A stretch of 64,000 nucleotides of DNA from Mesorhizobium erdmanii USDA 3471 (lineage in GTDB: Bacteria > Pseudomonadota > Alphaproteobacteria > Rhizobiales > Rhizobiaceae): NCBI RefSeq assembly GCF_000472705.1, contig NZ_KI421455.1:280185-344184 (forward strand). Direction: 5' to 3'. Position 1 is the first letter of the stretch. Every line of letters starts with the position of its first letter. Shown here piece by piece: positions 1-8,615 of the stretch. The notes beneath the pieces are model-generated. The model had not been told where the DNA came from and ran no database searches. It saw only the letters and a program-made list of their open reading frames with translations. The position numbers were made by a program, and so were the translations under genes.

Positions 1-677
1 TACTCGACCATGGGATCGCCATGCAGGTTGAGGACCTGCACGTCGGCGCGGTCGTAGAAAATCTCCTGCGTGCCGTTGCCATGATGGTAGTCGACGTCGA
101 GGATGGATACACGGCCGGCGCCCTGGTCGAGGAACCATTGCGCGGCGACGGCGGCGTTGTTGATGTAGCAATAGCCGCCCATGAAGCCGGCCCCGGCATG
201 GTGGCCGGGCGGCCGGCAGAGCGCGAAGGCCGAGCTCTCGCCGCCCTTGACCAGGCCGGCCGCGGTCAGCGCCACGTCGTAGGAGGACTTGATCGCTGCC
301 CATGTGCCCTCGACGAAGGTGGCGCCGCCGTCGAAGGAATAGTAGCCGAGCAGGGCGTCGATGCGCTTTGGCGGCACGTCGCCGCGCAGGCCGCGCGTCG
401 GCCAGGTGAACGGCATTGCCGTGCCCGTGTGGCCTTCGGCTACCCATTGCGGCCAGACGGTCGGAAGGAAGTCGATGTAGTCCGATTTGTGGACGCGCTT
501 GGCGGCGGCGAGGTCATGTTCCAGCGGTGGAATGATCGGCCCGAGCTTCTCGCTCTCGACCCGAGCCTTGATGAATTCGGCGCGCGAAGGTTTTTCAAAG
601 CCCGGCACGATGGCTGATGTAACCAGTTCCATCTGGCCGGCATGGCCGGCATGAAGCGGCGAATGGACAGTCTTCAT
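1..677 (-). CDS. acetylpolyamine amidohydrolase / histone deacetylase family protein (C-terminus cut by window edge)
   Basis: The reading frame starts at an ATG (675-677) preceded by GAGAGGAA and runs off the left edge without a stop after 225 residues. The family signature is clear: RPPGHHA (His159, His160) and LDVDYHHGNGTQ (Asp196, His198), the catalytic histidine pair and zinc ligands of the arginase/deacetylase fold. The numbering agrees with bacterial acetylpolyamine amidohydrolases, which hydrolyse the acetyl group from acetylputrescine or acetylspermidine in the cytoplasm. The nearby polyamine-type ABC importer and amidohydrolase fit polyamine use. The last third, with the final zinc Asp and catalytic Tyr, is outside the window, so substrate class is inferred from the family. 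Confidence 0.9.
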   Translation of the reverse strand, partial: MKTVHSPLHAGHAGQMELVTSAIVPGFEKPSRAEFIKARVESEKLGPIIPPLEHDLAAAKRVHKSDYIDFLPTVWPQWVAEGHTGTAMPFTWPTRGLRGDVPPKRIDALLGYYSFDGGATFVEGTWAAIKSSYDVALTAAGLVKGGESSAFALCRPPGHHAGAGFMGGYCYINNAAVAAQWFLDQGAGRVSILDVDYHHGNGTQEIFYDRADVQVLNLHGDPMVE

Positions 678-700
678 AAAATTCCTCTCGAAATGCGAAA

Positions 701-1354
701 TCAGTCAAGGTTGAGATAGGGGTTCACCAGAGCCAGCCACATGGCTTCGACATCGTCCTCGATGAGGTCGAATGTCCTGCGATCTCTCTTCAGTCCGACA
801 AGCCGGCAGGCGTGCCCGACCTCCATCATCACCAGGCCGAGCCGCTTGGCGATCTTGTCTTCGAGCGCAGGATTCACATGCCGCAGCCAGGCGGCGTAAA
901 GCGCGATGATCTGCTCGTCGTATTCGTCCTGGATAGGCCTGAGATCGGCATTGCCGGATATCGCCTCGATCACCGGCATCAGGGTGGCGTTGTCGAGATA
1001 GATCGTGGATGTGTCGATAAAGAGCTTGCGCACTTCCTGGCGAAACTCGTCGCGGTTGGTAGGCCGGGGAACCTTGATGCGCTTCTCGATCACCTCGGGA
1101 AAGGACGACAGCCAGCGCCTGGCGAGGTCCAGAAGAATGGCCTCCTTGTTGGGAAAGTATTGGTAGACCGAACCGACCGACAGGCCGGCGCGCTGTGCAA
1201 TGGCCAGCGTCGTCGGGGTCCTGGTTCCTTGCTCCCGCGTCAAGGTCAGCGCGGCGTCGAGAATCCTGTCGACCACCTTGCTCGAGCGTTGCTGCCGCGG
1301 CTGCTTGCGCGGTTCGAGCGCCATCCTGGTTTCGCGACTGAGACTGCGCTTCAC
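701..1354 (-). CDS. TetR family transcriptional regulator
   Basis: The protein has a typical TetR N-terminal helix-turn-helix (around TLAIAQRAGLSVGSVYQYF, followed by NKEAILLDLARR) and a helical ligand-binding C-terminal domain, about 217 residues in all. The GTG at 1354 is chosen as start because GAGGA lies 9 nt upstream; an ATG at 1324 is the main alternative and keeps the whole HTH. The gene ends 23 bp before the deacetylase-family gene on the same strand and is divergent from the amidohydrolase at 1615, so the 1355-1614 gap probably holds the operator for both directions. It likely controls the flanking catabolic genes in response to a substrate; the effector is unknown. Confidence 0.88.
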   Translation of the reverse strand: MKRSLSRETRMALEPRKQPRQQRSSKVVDRILDAALTLTREQGTRTPTTLAIAQRAGLSVGSVYQYFPNKEAILLDLARRWLSSFPEVIEKRIKVPRPTNRDEFRQEVRKLFIDTSTIYLDNATLMPVIEAISGNADLRPIQDEYDEQIIALYAAWLRHVNPALEDKIAKRLGLVMMEVGHACRLVGLKRDRRTFDLIEDDVEAMWLALVNPYLNLD

Positions 1355-1614
1355 TGCTCGACGTCCTCGTTCCCCGCCGCGCCTCAACACAGGTGCAGGG
1401 TGCTGTCCACAATACATTCGAAATTCGGCACGTTGACAAACGCGAATAATTAGTCGCATTCTTTTATCCACGCTGTTTCAAGAGATCACAAGGGGAATTT
1501 CGAAGACGGCGCACTGGCATCATTTTCGTCCGATTGCGCAGCCGCGGTGACGTGGCAGTTTGCCGGACAAGACGATTGCCGGTTTCAGTCGGCCATCAAA
1601 AGCGCGGAGTCGCG

Positions 1615-3288
1615 ATGTCTGTTACGGGTGCGGGTCGTAATGCGGATCTGATCGTCATCAATGGTCGTGTGCTGACCATGGACGAAGGCAATCCCGTCGC
1701 CGAGGCCGTTGCCGTCAAGGACGGCGCCATCATCGCCATCGGCAGCGGCGCCGCCATCGAAGAACTCAAGGGACCGGCCACGGAGGTGATCGACGCTAAG
1801 GGCGGTTCGGTCCTGCCCGGTTTCATCGAAGCCCATATGCATCTGTTCGGCGGCGCGGCTGAACTCGACAATCTGCATCTGGCTGGCGTGCATGGCTTCG
1901 ATGCCTTGCGCGATGCGATCCAGTCCTTTGCAGCGGCAAGGCCGAACGCCAGGCTTCTGATCGGCGCCGGCGTCGACTATGCGATCCTACCCGAGCCGGT
2001 CACTCGCCACCATCTCGACCAAATCATCTCCGATCGCCCGTTCGCCATGTCGGCCTCCGATCACCATACGATGTGGGCGAACACCAAGGCACTCGAAGAG
2101 GCGGGTCTTCTGCATGGCAAGGAATTGGGGCCGGGCAACGAGATCGTGATGGGTGCCGATGGCCTCGCGGCGGGTGAACTGCGCGAGGGCGAGGCTTTCG
2201 GCCCGATCCTGGAGCATTTCGGACAGAACCGCACACGGCTCGGTCTTACGGGTGGCGAGCCGGAGCCCTATCCGTCGGCCGAGGAGCTTGCCGCCGACCG
2301 CGATCTTATGCATCGCGGTCTCGAATGGTGCGCCCGCCACGGCATCACGTCCATCCAGAACATGGATGGCAACCTCTACCAGCTCGAGTTGCTTGCCGGC
2401 CTTGAGGCGGAAGGGCGGCTGATATGCCGTACCAAAATCCCGTTCCATTTCAAGAACTTCATGGATCTGGGCATGCTTGAAAAAGCGTCCGGGATGGCCA
2501 CGAGCTACAACTCCGAGTGGTTGTCCTCGGGCATGGTCAAGGTTTTTTATGACGGCGTGATCGATTCCTGGACCGCCGTGATGGTCGACGACTATGCCGA
2601 CCGTCCCGGCTGGCGCGGTGAGCCATTGTTCACTCCCGAGCATTTCGCCGAAGTGGCGGTGGAGGCCGACCGCAGAGGCCTGCAGATCGCCGTGCATTCG
2701 ATCGGTGACGGCGCAGTCCGCGCTGTGCTCGACGGTTATCAGGCGGCGCGGGAGAACAACGGCAAGCGGGACAGCCGTCACCGCGTCGAGCATATCGAGG
2801 TGATCACCCCGACGGATGTGCCGCGCTTCGCCGAACTTGGCGTCATCGCTTCGATGCAACCGCCGCATCCGCCCGGCGCCATGAACTTTCCGCTGGAGCC
2901 GACGATTTCGCGCATCGGCCGCGACAGGTGGCCGCTCAGCTATGCCTGGCGCACGCTCAAGGATGCTGGCGCCCGGGTTGTTTTCGCTTCCGACTGGCCG
3001 GTCTCGTCTGTTGACCCGATCCTGGGCATTCAGGCGGCAGTGATGCGCAAACCTTGGGCAGAAGGCCTGCCGGACCAGAGTTTCTCTCTGCATGAAGCGC
3101 TTGCCGGCTATACGGTCGAGGGCGCCTACAGCGAATTCATGGAACACCGCAAAGGCGCGCTGAAGCCGGGTTATCTGGCGGACCTAGTCGTCTTGTCGGC
3201 CGATATCGAAAGGACCGCTCCGGAAGCTTTGCATACCGTGCGGCCGGTGACGACCATCTGTGGCGGTAAAATCACCTACCAAGCCTGA
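1615..3288 (+). CDS. YtcJ-like amidohydrolase (metal-dependent amidohydrolase superfamily)
   Basis: This 557-residue protein starts at the ATG behind GGAG. It shows the amidohydrolase_3/YtcJ layout: an N-terminal beta-sandwich segment (LIVINGRVLTMD), the metal-binding HxH at His74 and His76 (EAHMHLFG), a TIM-barrel body with HRVEHIEV, a late metal-ligand Asp in FASDWPVSS, and the C-terminal return to the beta-sandwich (GALKPGYLADLVVL). Members hydrolyse amide or related bonds in small molecules; the substrate cannot be read from sequence. It is divergent from the TetR gene and sits 142 bp before the ABC importer operon on the same strand, which suggests it acts on an imported compound. Confidence 0.9.
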   Translation: MSVTGAGRNADLIVINGRVLTMDEGNPVAEAVAVKDGAIIAIGSGAAIEELKGPATEVIDAKGGSVLPGFIEAHMHLFGGAAELDNLHLAGVHGFDALRDAIQSFAAARPNARLLIGAGVDYAILPEPVTRHHLDQIISDRPFAMSASDHHTMWANTKALEEAGLLHGKELGPGNEIVMGADGLAAGELREGEAFGPILEHFGQNRTRLGLTGGEPEPYPSAEELAADRDLMHRGLEWCARHGITSIQNMDGNLYQLELLAGLEAEGRLICRTKIPFHFKNFMDLGMLEKASGMATSYNSEWLSSGMVKVFYDGVIDSWTAVMVDDYADRPGWRGEPLFTPEHFAEVAVEADRRGLQIAVHSIGDGAVRAVLDGYQAARENNGKRDSRHRVEHIEVITPTDVPRFAELGVIASMQPPHPPGAMNFPLEPTISRIGRDRWPLSYAWRTLKDAGARVVFASDWPVSSVDPILGIQAAVMRKPWAEGLPDQSFSLHEALAGYTVEGAYSEFMEHRKGALKPGYLADLVVLSADIERTAPEALHTVRPVTTICGGKITYQA

Positions 3289-3430
3289 ATGTGGCATGGG
3301 GCTTGCCCCTCCAAGGCCACTGACTGAACTGTGATTCAAGGCCGGGCTTGCCAACATACCGGGCGTGTGGTCACATCCAACTGGGGAACAGCTCCGCCAG
3401 CAAGAGCGGGGTCAACGATGAGGCGTAATC

Positions 3431-4531
3431 GTGCCGGACAAACCGGATCGGAATGCGATTGAAGTAGTAAACGTCAGCAAAATTTTCGGATCGGGTGAAG
3501 GGCAAGTCGCTGCCCTCGACACGGTCTCGGTATCCATCCGCGAGAATGAGTTTTTCACGCTGCTAGGACCATCCGGCTGCGGAAAGACGACACTGTTGCG
3601 ACTGATAGCAGGCTTTGACTTCCCGAGCGCCGGCGAAATCCTGCTCTACGGCCAGGATATTGCACCGCTGCCGCCGTTCAAGCGGCCGGTCAACACCGTT
3701 TTCCAGTCCTATGCGCTGTTCCCCCACATGACGGTGGCCGACAATATCGGCTTCGGTCTGGAGATGCTGGGCAAACCGAAGGCGGAGATTACGGCTCGCG
3801 TCGCTCAGATGCTGAAACTGGTCAAGATGGAGGCACTCAGCGCCCGCCGCACCAGCCAGATTTCCGGCGGCCAGCAGCAGCGCGTGGCGCTGGCTCGCGC
3901 CTTGGCGCCGCAACCCAAGGTGCTGTTGCTCGACGAGCCGCTCTCCGCCCTTGATTACAAGCTGCGCAAGGAAATGCAGATCGAACTGAAGCGGCTGCAG
4001 CACGAGACCGGGATCACCTTCATCTTCGTCACCCACGACCAGGAAGAAGCCCTGACCATGTCGGACCGCATCGCGGTGATGTCGGCGGGCAAGATCCTGC
4101 AGGTCGGTTCACCGCGCGACATCTATGACCGTCCAGCCGAACGCTTCGTCGCCGACTTCATCGGCGAGACCAATTTCCTCAAGGGCACCGTGGTGTCGAA
4201 GAAATCCGGCGTGGCCACCGTGAAGCTCGCCTCGGGCGCAACGGTGGCGGCAGGGTTCCCGGAGAACTTCGATCCCTCGGGTGCAGTCACGGTCGTGGTG
4301 CGGCCAGAGCATGCGGATCTGACCGCAGACGTCTCCAAGGGCACAGTCGTCGGAACTCTGGCGAATGTCGTCTATTTCGGCACCGACACGCACTACCACG
4401 TCAAGCTCGACGGCGGTGACAACTTCATCGTGCGTTACCAAAACAGCCGGTCCGGCGCGGTGACATTCGAGCAGGGCGCCAAGGTGGGCATCGTCTTCGA
4501 GGACGACGGCGCGCGGATACTGAAGGACTGA
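3431..4531 (+). CDS. potA: spermidine/putrescine-type ABC transporter ATP-binding protein (PotA-like)
   Basis: This 366-residue ATPase has Walker A GPSGCGKTT (residues 46-54), signature ISGGQQQR, Walker B VLLLDEPLSALD, the switch histidine in FVTHDQEEA, and a C-terminal TOBE-type domain of about 120 residues typical of PotA/MalK-like importers. The start is a GTG with GAGG 8 nt upstream. Its TGA overlaps the ATG of the next gene (TGATG), showing tight translational coupling in a four-gene operon. It energises import through the two permeases that follow. Polyamine or a related cation is the likely cargo from family resemblance, but related systems carry other substrates. Confidence 0.92.
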   Translation: MPDKPDRNAIEVVNVSKIFGSGEGQVAALDTVSVSIRENEFFTLLGPSGCGKTTLLRLIAGFDFPSAGEILLYGQDIAPLPPFKRPVNTVFQSYALFPHMTVADNIGFGLEMLGKPKAEITARVAQMLKLVKMEALSARRTSQISGGQQQRVALARALAPQPKVLLLDEPLSALDYKLRKEMQIELKRLQHETGITFIFVTHDQEEALTMSDRIAVMSAGKILQVGSPRDIYDRPAERFVADFIGETNFLKGTVVSKKSGVATVKLASGATVAAGFPENFDPSGAVTVVVRPEHADLTADVSKGTVVGTLANVVYFGTDTHYHVKLDGGDNFIVRYQNSRSGAVTFEQGAKVGIVFEDDGARILKD

Positions 4532-5460
4532 TGACAATGGCGCTTTCCCAAGCCGCGTTGTTCGAAGCCAAAGCCGAGAAAGCAAGTGCCAGGCGCAACC
4601 GGCTGCTTTCCCTGCCGGCGCTGATCGTAATCGGAGTTTTCGGCGTGCTGCCGCTGCTGATTATCCTGGTTTATTCGTTTCTCCAGGCCGCGCCCTATGG
4701 TGGCGTCCAGTGGAAATTCTCGACTGACGCCTATCTGAACTTCCTGTTCCAGCAGGATATTTTCGACGACACGCTGCAGTTCACGCCGGATTTCCTGATC
4801 ATCTATCTGCGCTCGTTTCTGTTCGCCGTGGTGACGACAATCATCTGTCTGCTGCTGGGGTTCCCAACCGCTTATTTCATGGCGACACGCACGCCAGCGC
4901 AGCGAAACTGGTGGGTGTTGCTGATCACCATCCCGTTCTGGTCGAACCTTCTGGTGCGCACGTTGGCCATCATGTTCATCATCCGCGACGAAGGCCTCAT
5001 CAACAATCTACTGATCGGGCTTGGCGTGATCGATAAGCCGATCACCATGCTTTACACGAACTTCGCCATCCAGCTCGGCCTGCTCTACTCGTTCCTGCCG
5101 TTCATGATCCTGCCGCTCTATGCCAGCCTGGAGAAACTGGATTTCCGGCTGGTCGAGGCGGCCAACGACCTATACGCGACGCGCCGGCAAGTTCTTTGGC
5201 GGGTGATCATTCCGCTATCGCTGCCTGGCATCATCGCGGGCTGTCTGCTTGTCTTCATTCCCGCCCTCGGCGCCTATGTGACGCCGCTGATCCTTGGCGG
5301 CGGCATCCACCTGATGATCGGCGATCTCATCGCGCAGCAGTTCGGTTCCGGACGCAACTGGCCCCTCGGCTGCGCGCAAGCGCTGATCCTGATGGCCGCG
5401 GTGCTGGTCGCCCTCTACTTCTATGTTCGCACCACGTCGGGGAAGATCCAGCATGGCTGA
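4531..5460 (+). CDS. potB: ABC transporter permease (PotB-like)
   Basis: This inner-membrane permease of 309 residues has about six transmembrane helices, beginning with a hydrophobic segment at residues 25-50 (LLSLPALIVIGVFGVLPLLI). The EAA-type coupling loop that docks on the ATPase is visible as EAANDLYATRRQVLWRVIIP. The start ATG overlaps the stop of the ATPase gene and its own stop overlaps the next permease start, so all are co-translated. Together with the downstream permease it forms the membrane channel of a polyamine-type importer. Confidence 0.91.
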   Translation: MTMALSQAALFEAKAEKASARRNRLLSLPALIVIGVFGVLPLLIILVYSFLQAAPYGGVQWKFSTDAYLNFLFQQDIFDDTLQFTPDFLIIYLRSFLFAVVTTIICLLLGFPTAYFMATRTPAQRNWWVLLITIPFWSNLLVRTLAIMFIIRDEGLINNLLIGLGVIDKPITMLYTNFAIQLGLLYSFLPFMILPLYASLEKLDFRLVEAANDLYATRRQVLWRVIIPLSLPGIIAGCLLVFIPALGAYVTPLILGGGIHLMIGDLIAQQFGSGRNWPLGCAQALILMAAVLVALYFYVRTTSGKIQHG

Positions 5461-6265
5461 TCCCCGCAACGTCGATATCAAGGATCAGCCCGGGTTCCGG
5501 ACCATCGCCATCATATGCGTTGCCGTGCTTTACGTACCGATCCTGATCCTGATGATCTTCTCGTTCAACACGGGTTCGCTTGTCACCCATTGGGAGGGTG
5601 TCGGCCTGACCTGGTATGGCACTGCGCTGCTCAATGAGGAGTTCCACAACGCCGCCGAGAACACGCTGATCATCTCGGTGAGTGCGACGATCGTTTCGAC
5701 TATCTGCGCCACGCTGGCGGCGATCGGCATGACCCGCGTGAAGCCATGGCGTGGCCTTCCGGCCGCTTTCATGGTCATCAATCTGCCGCTGATGGTTCCC
5801 GAGATCATAACGGCGGTGGCGACCTTGTCCTTCTTTGCACTTATCGCCGGGGTCTTCGGGCTGAATTTCGGCATCGGCAATCTGATCCTCGCCCATACCG
5901 TGTTCTGTATTCCCTTCGCCTACATGCCGATCCGGGCGCGTCTTGAGGATATGGACTTGACGCTCGAATCCGCCGCCGCCGATCTCTACGCCACGCCGTG
6001 GCATACGTTCCGGCGCATAACACTGCCGCTGCTTATTCCCGGTATCATGTCGGGTGCGGCACTCGCCTTCATCGTCTCCTTCGACGATTTCACCATCACG
6101 CAGCTCGTCGCCGGCCCCGGCCAGACGACCTTGCCACTCTACATCTGGAACCAGATCAGGCGGCCGATGACGCCGGAGATCAATGCCATCTCCACCATCC
6201 TGCTCCTGGTCTCGATCCTGTTTGTCTCGGTATCGTTCCTGATCGCGCGCCGACGCGCCAAGTAA
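5453..6265 (+). CDS. potC: ABC transporter permease (PotC-like)
   Basis: This second permease of 270 residues has about six membrane helices and a coupling loop ESAAADLYATPWHTFRRITL followed by the conserved LPLLIPGI stretch. The ATG at 5453 lies inside the end of the preceding permease gene (8-bp overlap), the usual arrangement in this family. The C-terminus is a short basic tail (ARRRAK). It pairs with the PotB-like subunit. Confidence 0.91.
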   Translation: MADPRNVDIKDQPGFRTIAIICVAVLYVPILILMIFSFNTGSLVTHWEGVGLTWYGTALLNEEFHNAAENTLIISVSATIVSTICATLAAIGMTRVKPWRGLPAAFMVINLPLMVPEIITAVATLSFFALIAGVFGLNFGIGNLILAHTVFCIPFAYMPIRARLEDMDLTLESAAADLYATPWHTFRRITLPLLIPGIMSGAALAFIVSFDDFTITQLVAGPGQTTLPLYIWNQIRRPMTPEINAISTILLLVSILFVSVSFLIARRRAK

Positions 6266-6291
6266 TCAATGGGAAGGCAAAGGAGAACAAA

Positions 6292-7320
6292 ATGTCTAGG
6301 AAACTGATGGCCGCCGTTTCGACGGCAGTGCTCTTGTGGGCAGTGCCGGCACTCGCCGACGGCGAGTTGCATATCTACAATTGGGGTGACTACACCAATC
6401 CCAAGCTGATCGACAAGTTCCAGAAACAGTACAACATCAAGGTTACGCTGGACGACTATGATTCCAACGAAACCATGTTGTCGAAGGTGCGAGCCGGCAA
6501 TTCCGGCTACGATATCGTGGTGCCGTCGGATTATACGGTGAAGATCATGATCGATGAGGGCCTGCTCGAAAAAACCGAGCCCAACGCGATGCCGAACGGG
6601 AAGAACATCGATCCACGGTTCCTCAATATCTATTGGGACAACGGGCGCCACTACACTGTGCCGTGGCAGTTCGGCACCACCGCGTTCGCCGTCAACACGG
6701 ACAAGTTTAAGGGCAACATCGACACGCTGGCCATCCTCTTCGACCCGCCGGCGGAGCTGAAGGGCCAGATCAACATCCTTGACGACGTCAACACCGTCAT
6801 GCATGCGGCCGAGCGTTATGCCGGCGTGCCGCGCTGTGGCGCCGACAAGGCCAATCTGAAAAAGGTCAACGACATCCTGACGGCCGCCAAGCCGTCGTGG
6901 AAAACCTTCAGCTACGACACCATCACCAAGATCACCTCCGGCGACGTGATCGTGACCGAGCAGTGGAACGGCGCGACCTATCGCTCGCGGCAGAAGATCC
7001 CGGCCATCAAATACGCCTATCCGAAGGAAGGCATCGAAGGCTGGATGGACAACGTCGCGGTGCTGAAAGGCGCCAAGAACCTCGAAAACGCCAAGCTGTT
7101 CCAGGACTTCATCATGGCCCCGGAAAATGCGGCGCTGATCTCGGAATTCGCTGGCTATGACAATGGCATTGCCGGCAGCCACAAGTTCCTGCAGGCGGAT
7201 TTCGCCAATTCGCCGGAGATCAACCCGCCGGCAGGTGCGCCGACGCCGGAATTCGTCCCCCCGTGTCCGCCGGATGTGGTGGAGATCTACAACAAGATCT
7301 GGACCAATTTGCGCAAATAG
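6292..7320 (+). CDS. potD: periplasmic polyamine-type substrate-binding protein (PotD/PotF-like)
   Basis: This is a 342-residue exported binding protein with a Sec signal peptide (residues 1-22, ending PALA before DGELHIYNW). The mature N-terminus HIYNWGDYT is the hallmark of PotD/PotF-type polyamine-binding proteins. An AAGGAGAA ribosome site precedes the ATG at 6292, 26 bp after the permease stop. It is the last gene of the importer operon and is followed by a strong terminator. Being exported, it captures substrate in the periplasm and hands it to the two permeases. Exact specificity (putrescine, spermidine, or other) cannot be decided from the residues visible. Confidence 0.91.
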   Translation: MSRKLMAAVSTAVLLWAVPALADGELHIYNWGDYTNPKLIDKFQKQYNIKVTLDDYDSNETMLSKVRAGNSGYDIVVPSDYTVKIMIDEGLLEKTEPNAMPNGKNIDPRFLNIYWDNGRHYTVPWQFGTTAFAVNTDKFKGNIDTLAILFDPPAELKGQINILDDVNTVMHAAERYAGVPRCGADKANLKKVNDILTAAKPSWKTFSYDTITKITSGDVIVTEQWNGATYRSRQKIPAIKYAYPKEGIEGWMDNVAVLKGAKNLENAKLFQDFIMAPENAALISEFAGYDNGIAGSHKFLQADFANSPEINPPAGAPTPEFVPPCPPDVVEIYNKIWTNLRK

Positions 7321-7340
7321 GTTCGGTCTGAAGTCCAGCG

Positions 7341-7367
7341 GAAGGGAGGCTTCGGCCTCCCTTCTTT
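7341..7367 (+). terminator. intrinsic terminator of the ABC importer operon
   Basis: A perfect 10-bp stem (GAAGGGAGGC / GCCTCCCTTC) is closed by a TTCG tetraloop and followed by TTT, 20 bp after the binding-protein stop. It separates the importer operon from the serine hydrolase genes. Confidence 0.85.
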
Positions 7368-7386
7368 GCGCTTACGGGAGGGTTCC

Positions 7387-8583
7387 ATGACATCCTATCG
7401 CAACAGCGATCCGCGGACGCCGATCATGCAAGGCTCGCCGCCCGCCATGGTTCCGCCGAAGCTCGACTGGGACCGGCCGCCGTGGAACCGCTGGGCGTTC
7501 CAGCACATCAGGGAAATCCTGCCGACCGCCGAAGTCTGGCGCGGCAACGGCCATCGCCACCGCCTCGAACGCGCCGAGGTCGATCTCGACGGGCTGGCGG
7601 TCGAGGATAGCGAGGGCAAGCCGACAACGCTCGCCGGGTTGCTCGACGAGACCTATACGGACGGCTTCCTGGTGCTCAAGCACGGCAAGGTTGCCTATGA
7701 GCGCTATTTCAACGGTATGGACGAGCGCACGCTGCACCTGTCGCAATCGATGGCCAAGTCCATCACCGGTTCGGTGTTCGGCATACTGGCTGGACGCGGC
7801 CTGATCGACCCGGCGAGGCCGGTGACCGATTACTTGCCGGAACTCGCTGCCACCGGCTGGGGCGGCGCCAGCGTCCAGCATGTGCTCGACATGACGACAG
7901 GCGTGCGTTTCTCCGAGGAATACACCGACCGCTATTCCGATATCGGCCAGGTCGATGTCGCCACCGGCTGGAAGCCGGTGCCGCCAGGCAGCGATCCGGA
8001 TTTCCGCTGGCCCTCGCACATGTTCGAGCTGATCCTGGGCTTGAAGGACACGGTCCGCCCGCATGGCGCCGAGTTCGAATACCGCTCGATCGAGACGGAC
8101 GTGCTCGCTTTCCTCATGGAGCGGGTAACGGGCATGCGTCTGGCGCAATTGGTTTCGGATGAACTCTGGCAGAAGCTCGGCGCCGATGAAAGCGCCTGCT
8201 TCACCGTCGACAGCGCCGGCTATGCGGTGGCCGATGGCGGCTTCAATGCGACGCTGCGCGACTATGGCCGCTTTGGCCAGCTGATCCTCGACAATGGTGG
8301 CGGCATCGTGCCGGCCGACTGGATCGAGGCGACGCGCAATGGCAGGCATGGGCCGGACTTCAGCCCCAGCCTGCCGGAAGGCAGCTATCGCAACCAGTTC
8401 TGGATCGAGAATCCCCGCTCGCGCGCGCTGATGTGCCGGGGTGTGTTCGGGCAGATGATCCACATCGACTGGAACACAGGAATGGTCGTGGTGAAGCTTT
8501 CGACCTGGCCGGATTTCAGCAGCCTCGCCTATTCCGCCGCGACACTGAAGGCCGTGCACGCCATCGCCGCCGCACTGGCCTAG
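7387..8583 (+). CDS. serine hydrolase, beta-lactamase/penicillin-binding-protein-like family (copy 1)
   Basis: This 398-residue protein starts at an ATG behind GGGAGGG. The nucleophile motif SxxK is SMAK at residues 121-124, and a YRS motif (EFEYRSIETD) occupies the place of the class C YxN motif. No signal peptide is visible, so it is probably cytoplasmic. The family includes esterases, aminopeptidases and amidases as well as AmpC enzymes; absence of an export signal and the neighbourhood argue for a catabolic hydrolase and against antibiotic resistance. It is paralogous to the next gene (shared N-terminal WNRWAFQ/FNRWAFQ and overall layout), from which it is separated by 32 bp. Confidence 0.85.
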   Translation: MTSYRNSDPRTPIMQGSPPAMVPPKLDWDRPPWNRWAFQHIREILPTAEVWRGNGHRHRLERAEVDLDGLAVEDSEGKPTTLAGLLDETYTDGFLVLKHGKVAYERYFNGMDERTLHLSQSMAKSITGSVFGILAGRGLIDPARPVTDYLPELAATGWGGASVQHVLDMTTGVRFSEEYTDRYSDIGQVDVATGWKPVPPGSDPDFRWPSHMFELILGLKDTVRPHGAEFEYRSIETDVLAFLMERVTGMRLAQLVSDELWQKLGADESACFTVDSAGYAVADGGFNATLRDYGRFGQLILDNGGGIVPADWIEATRNGRHGPDFSPSLPEGSYRNQFWIENPRSRALMCRGVFGQMIHIDWNTGMVVVKLSTWPDFSSLAYSAATLKAVHAIAAALA

Positions 8584-8615
8584 CCCCCATAAGAAACGAC
8601 CTGGAAGGAAACGCC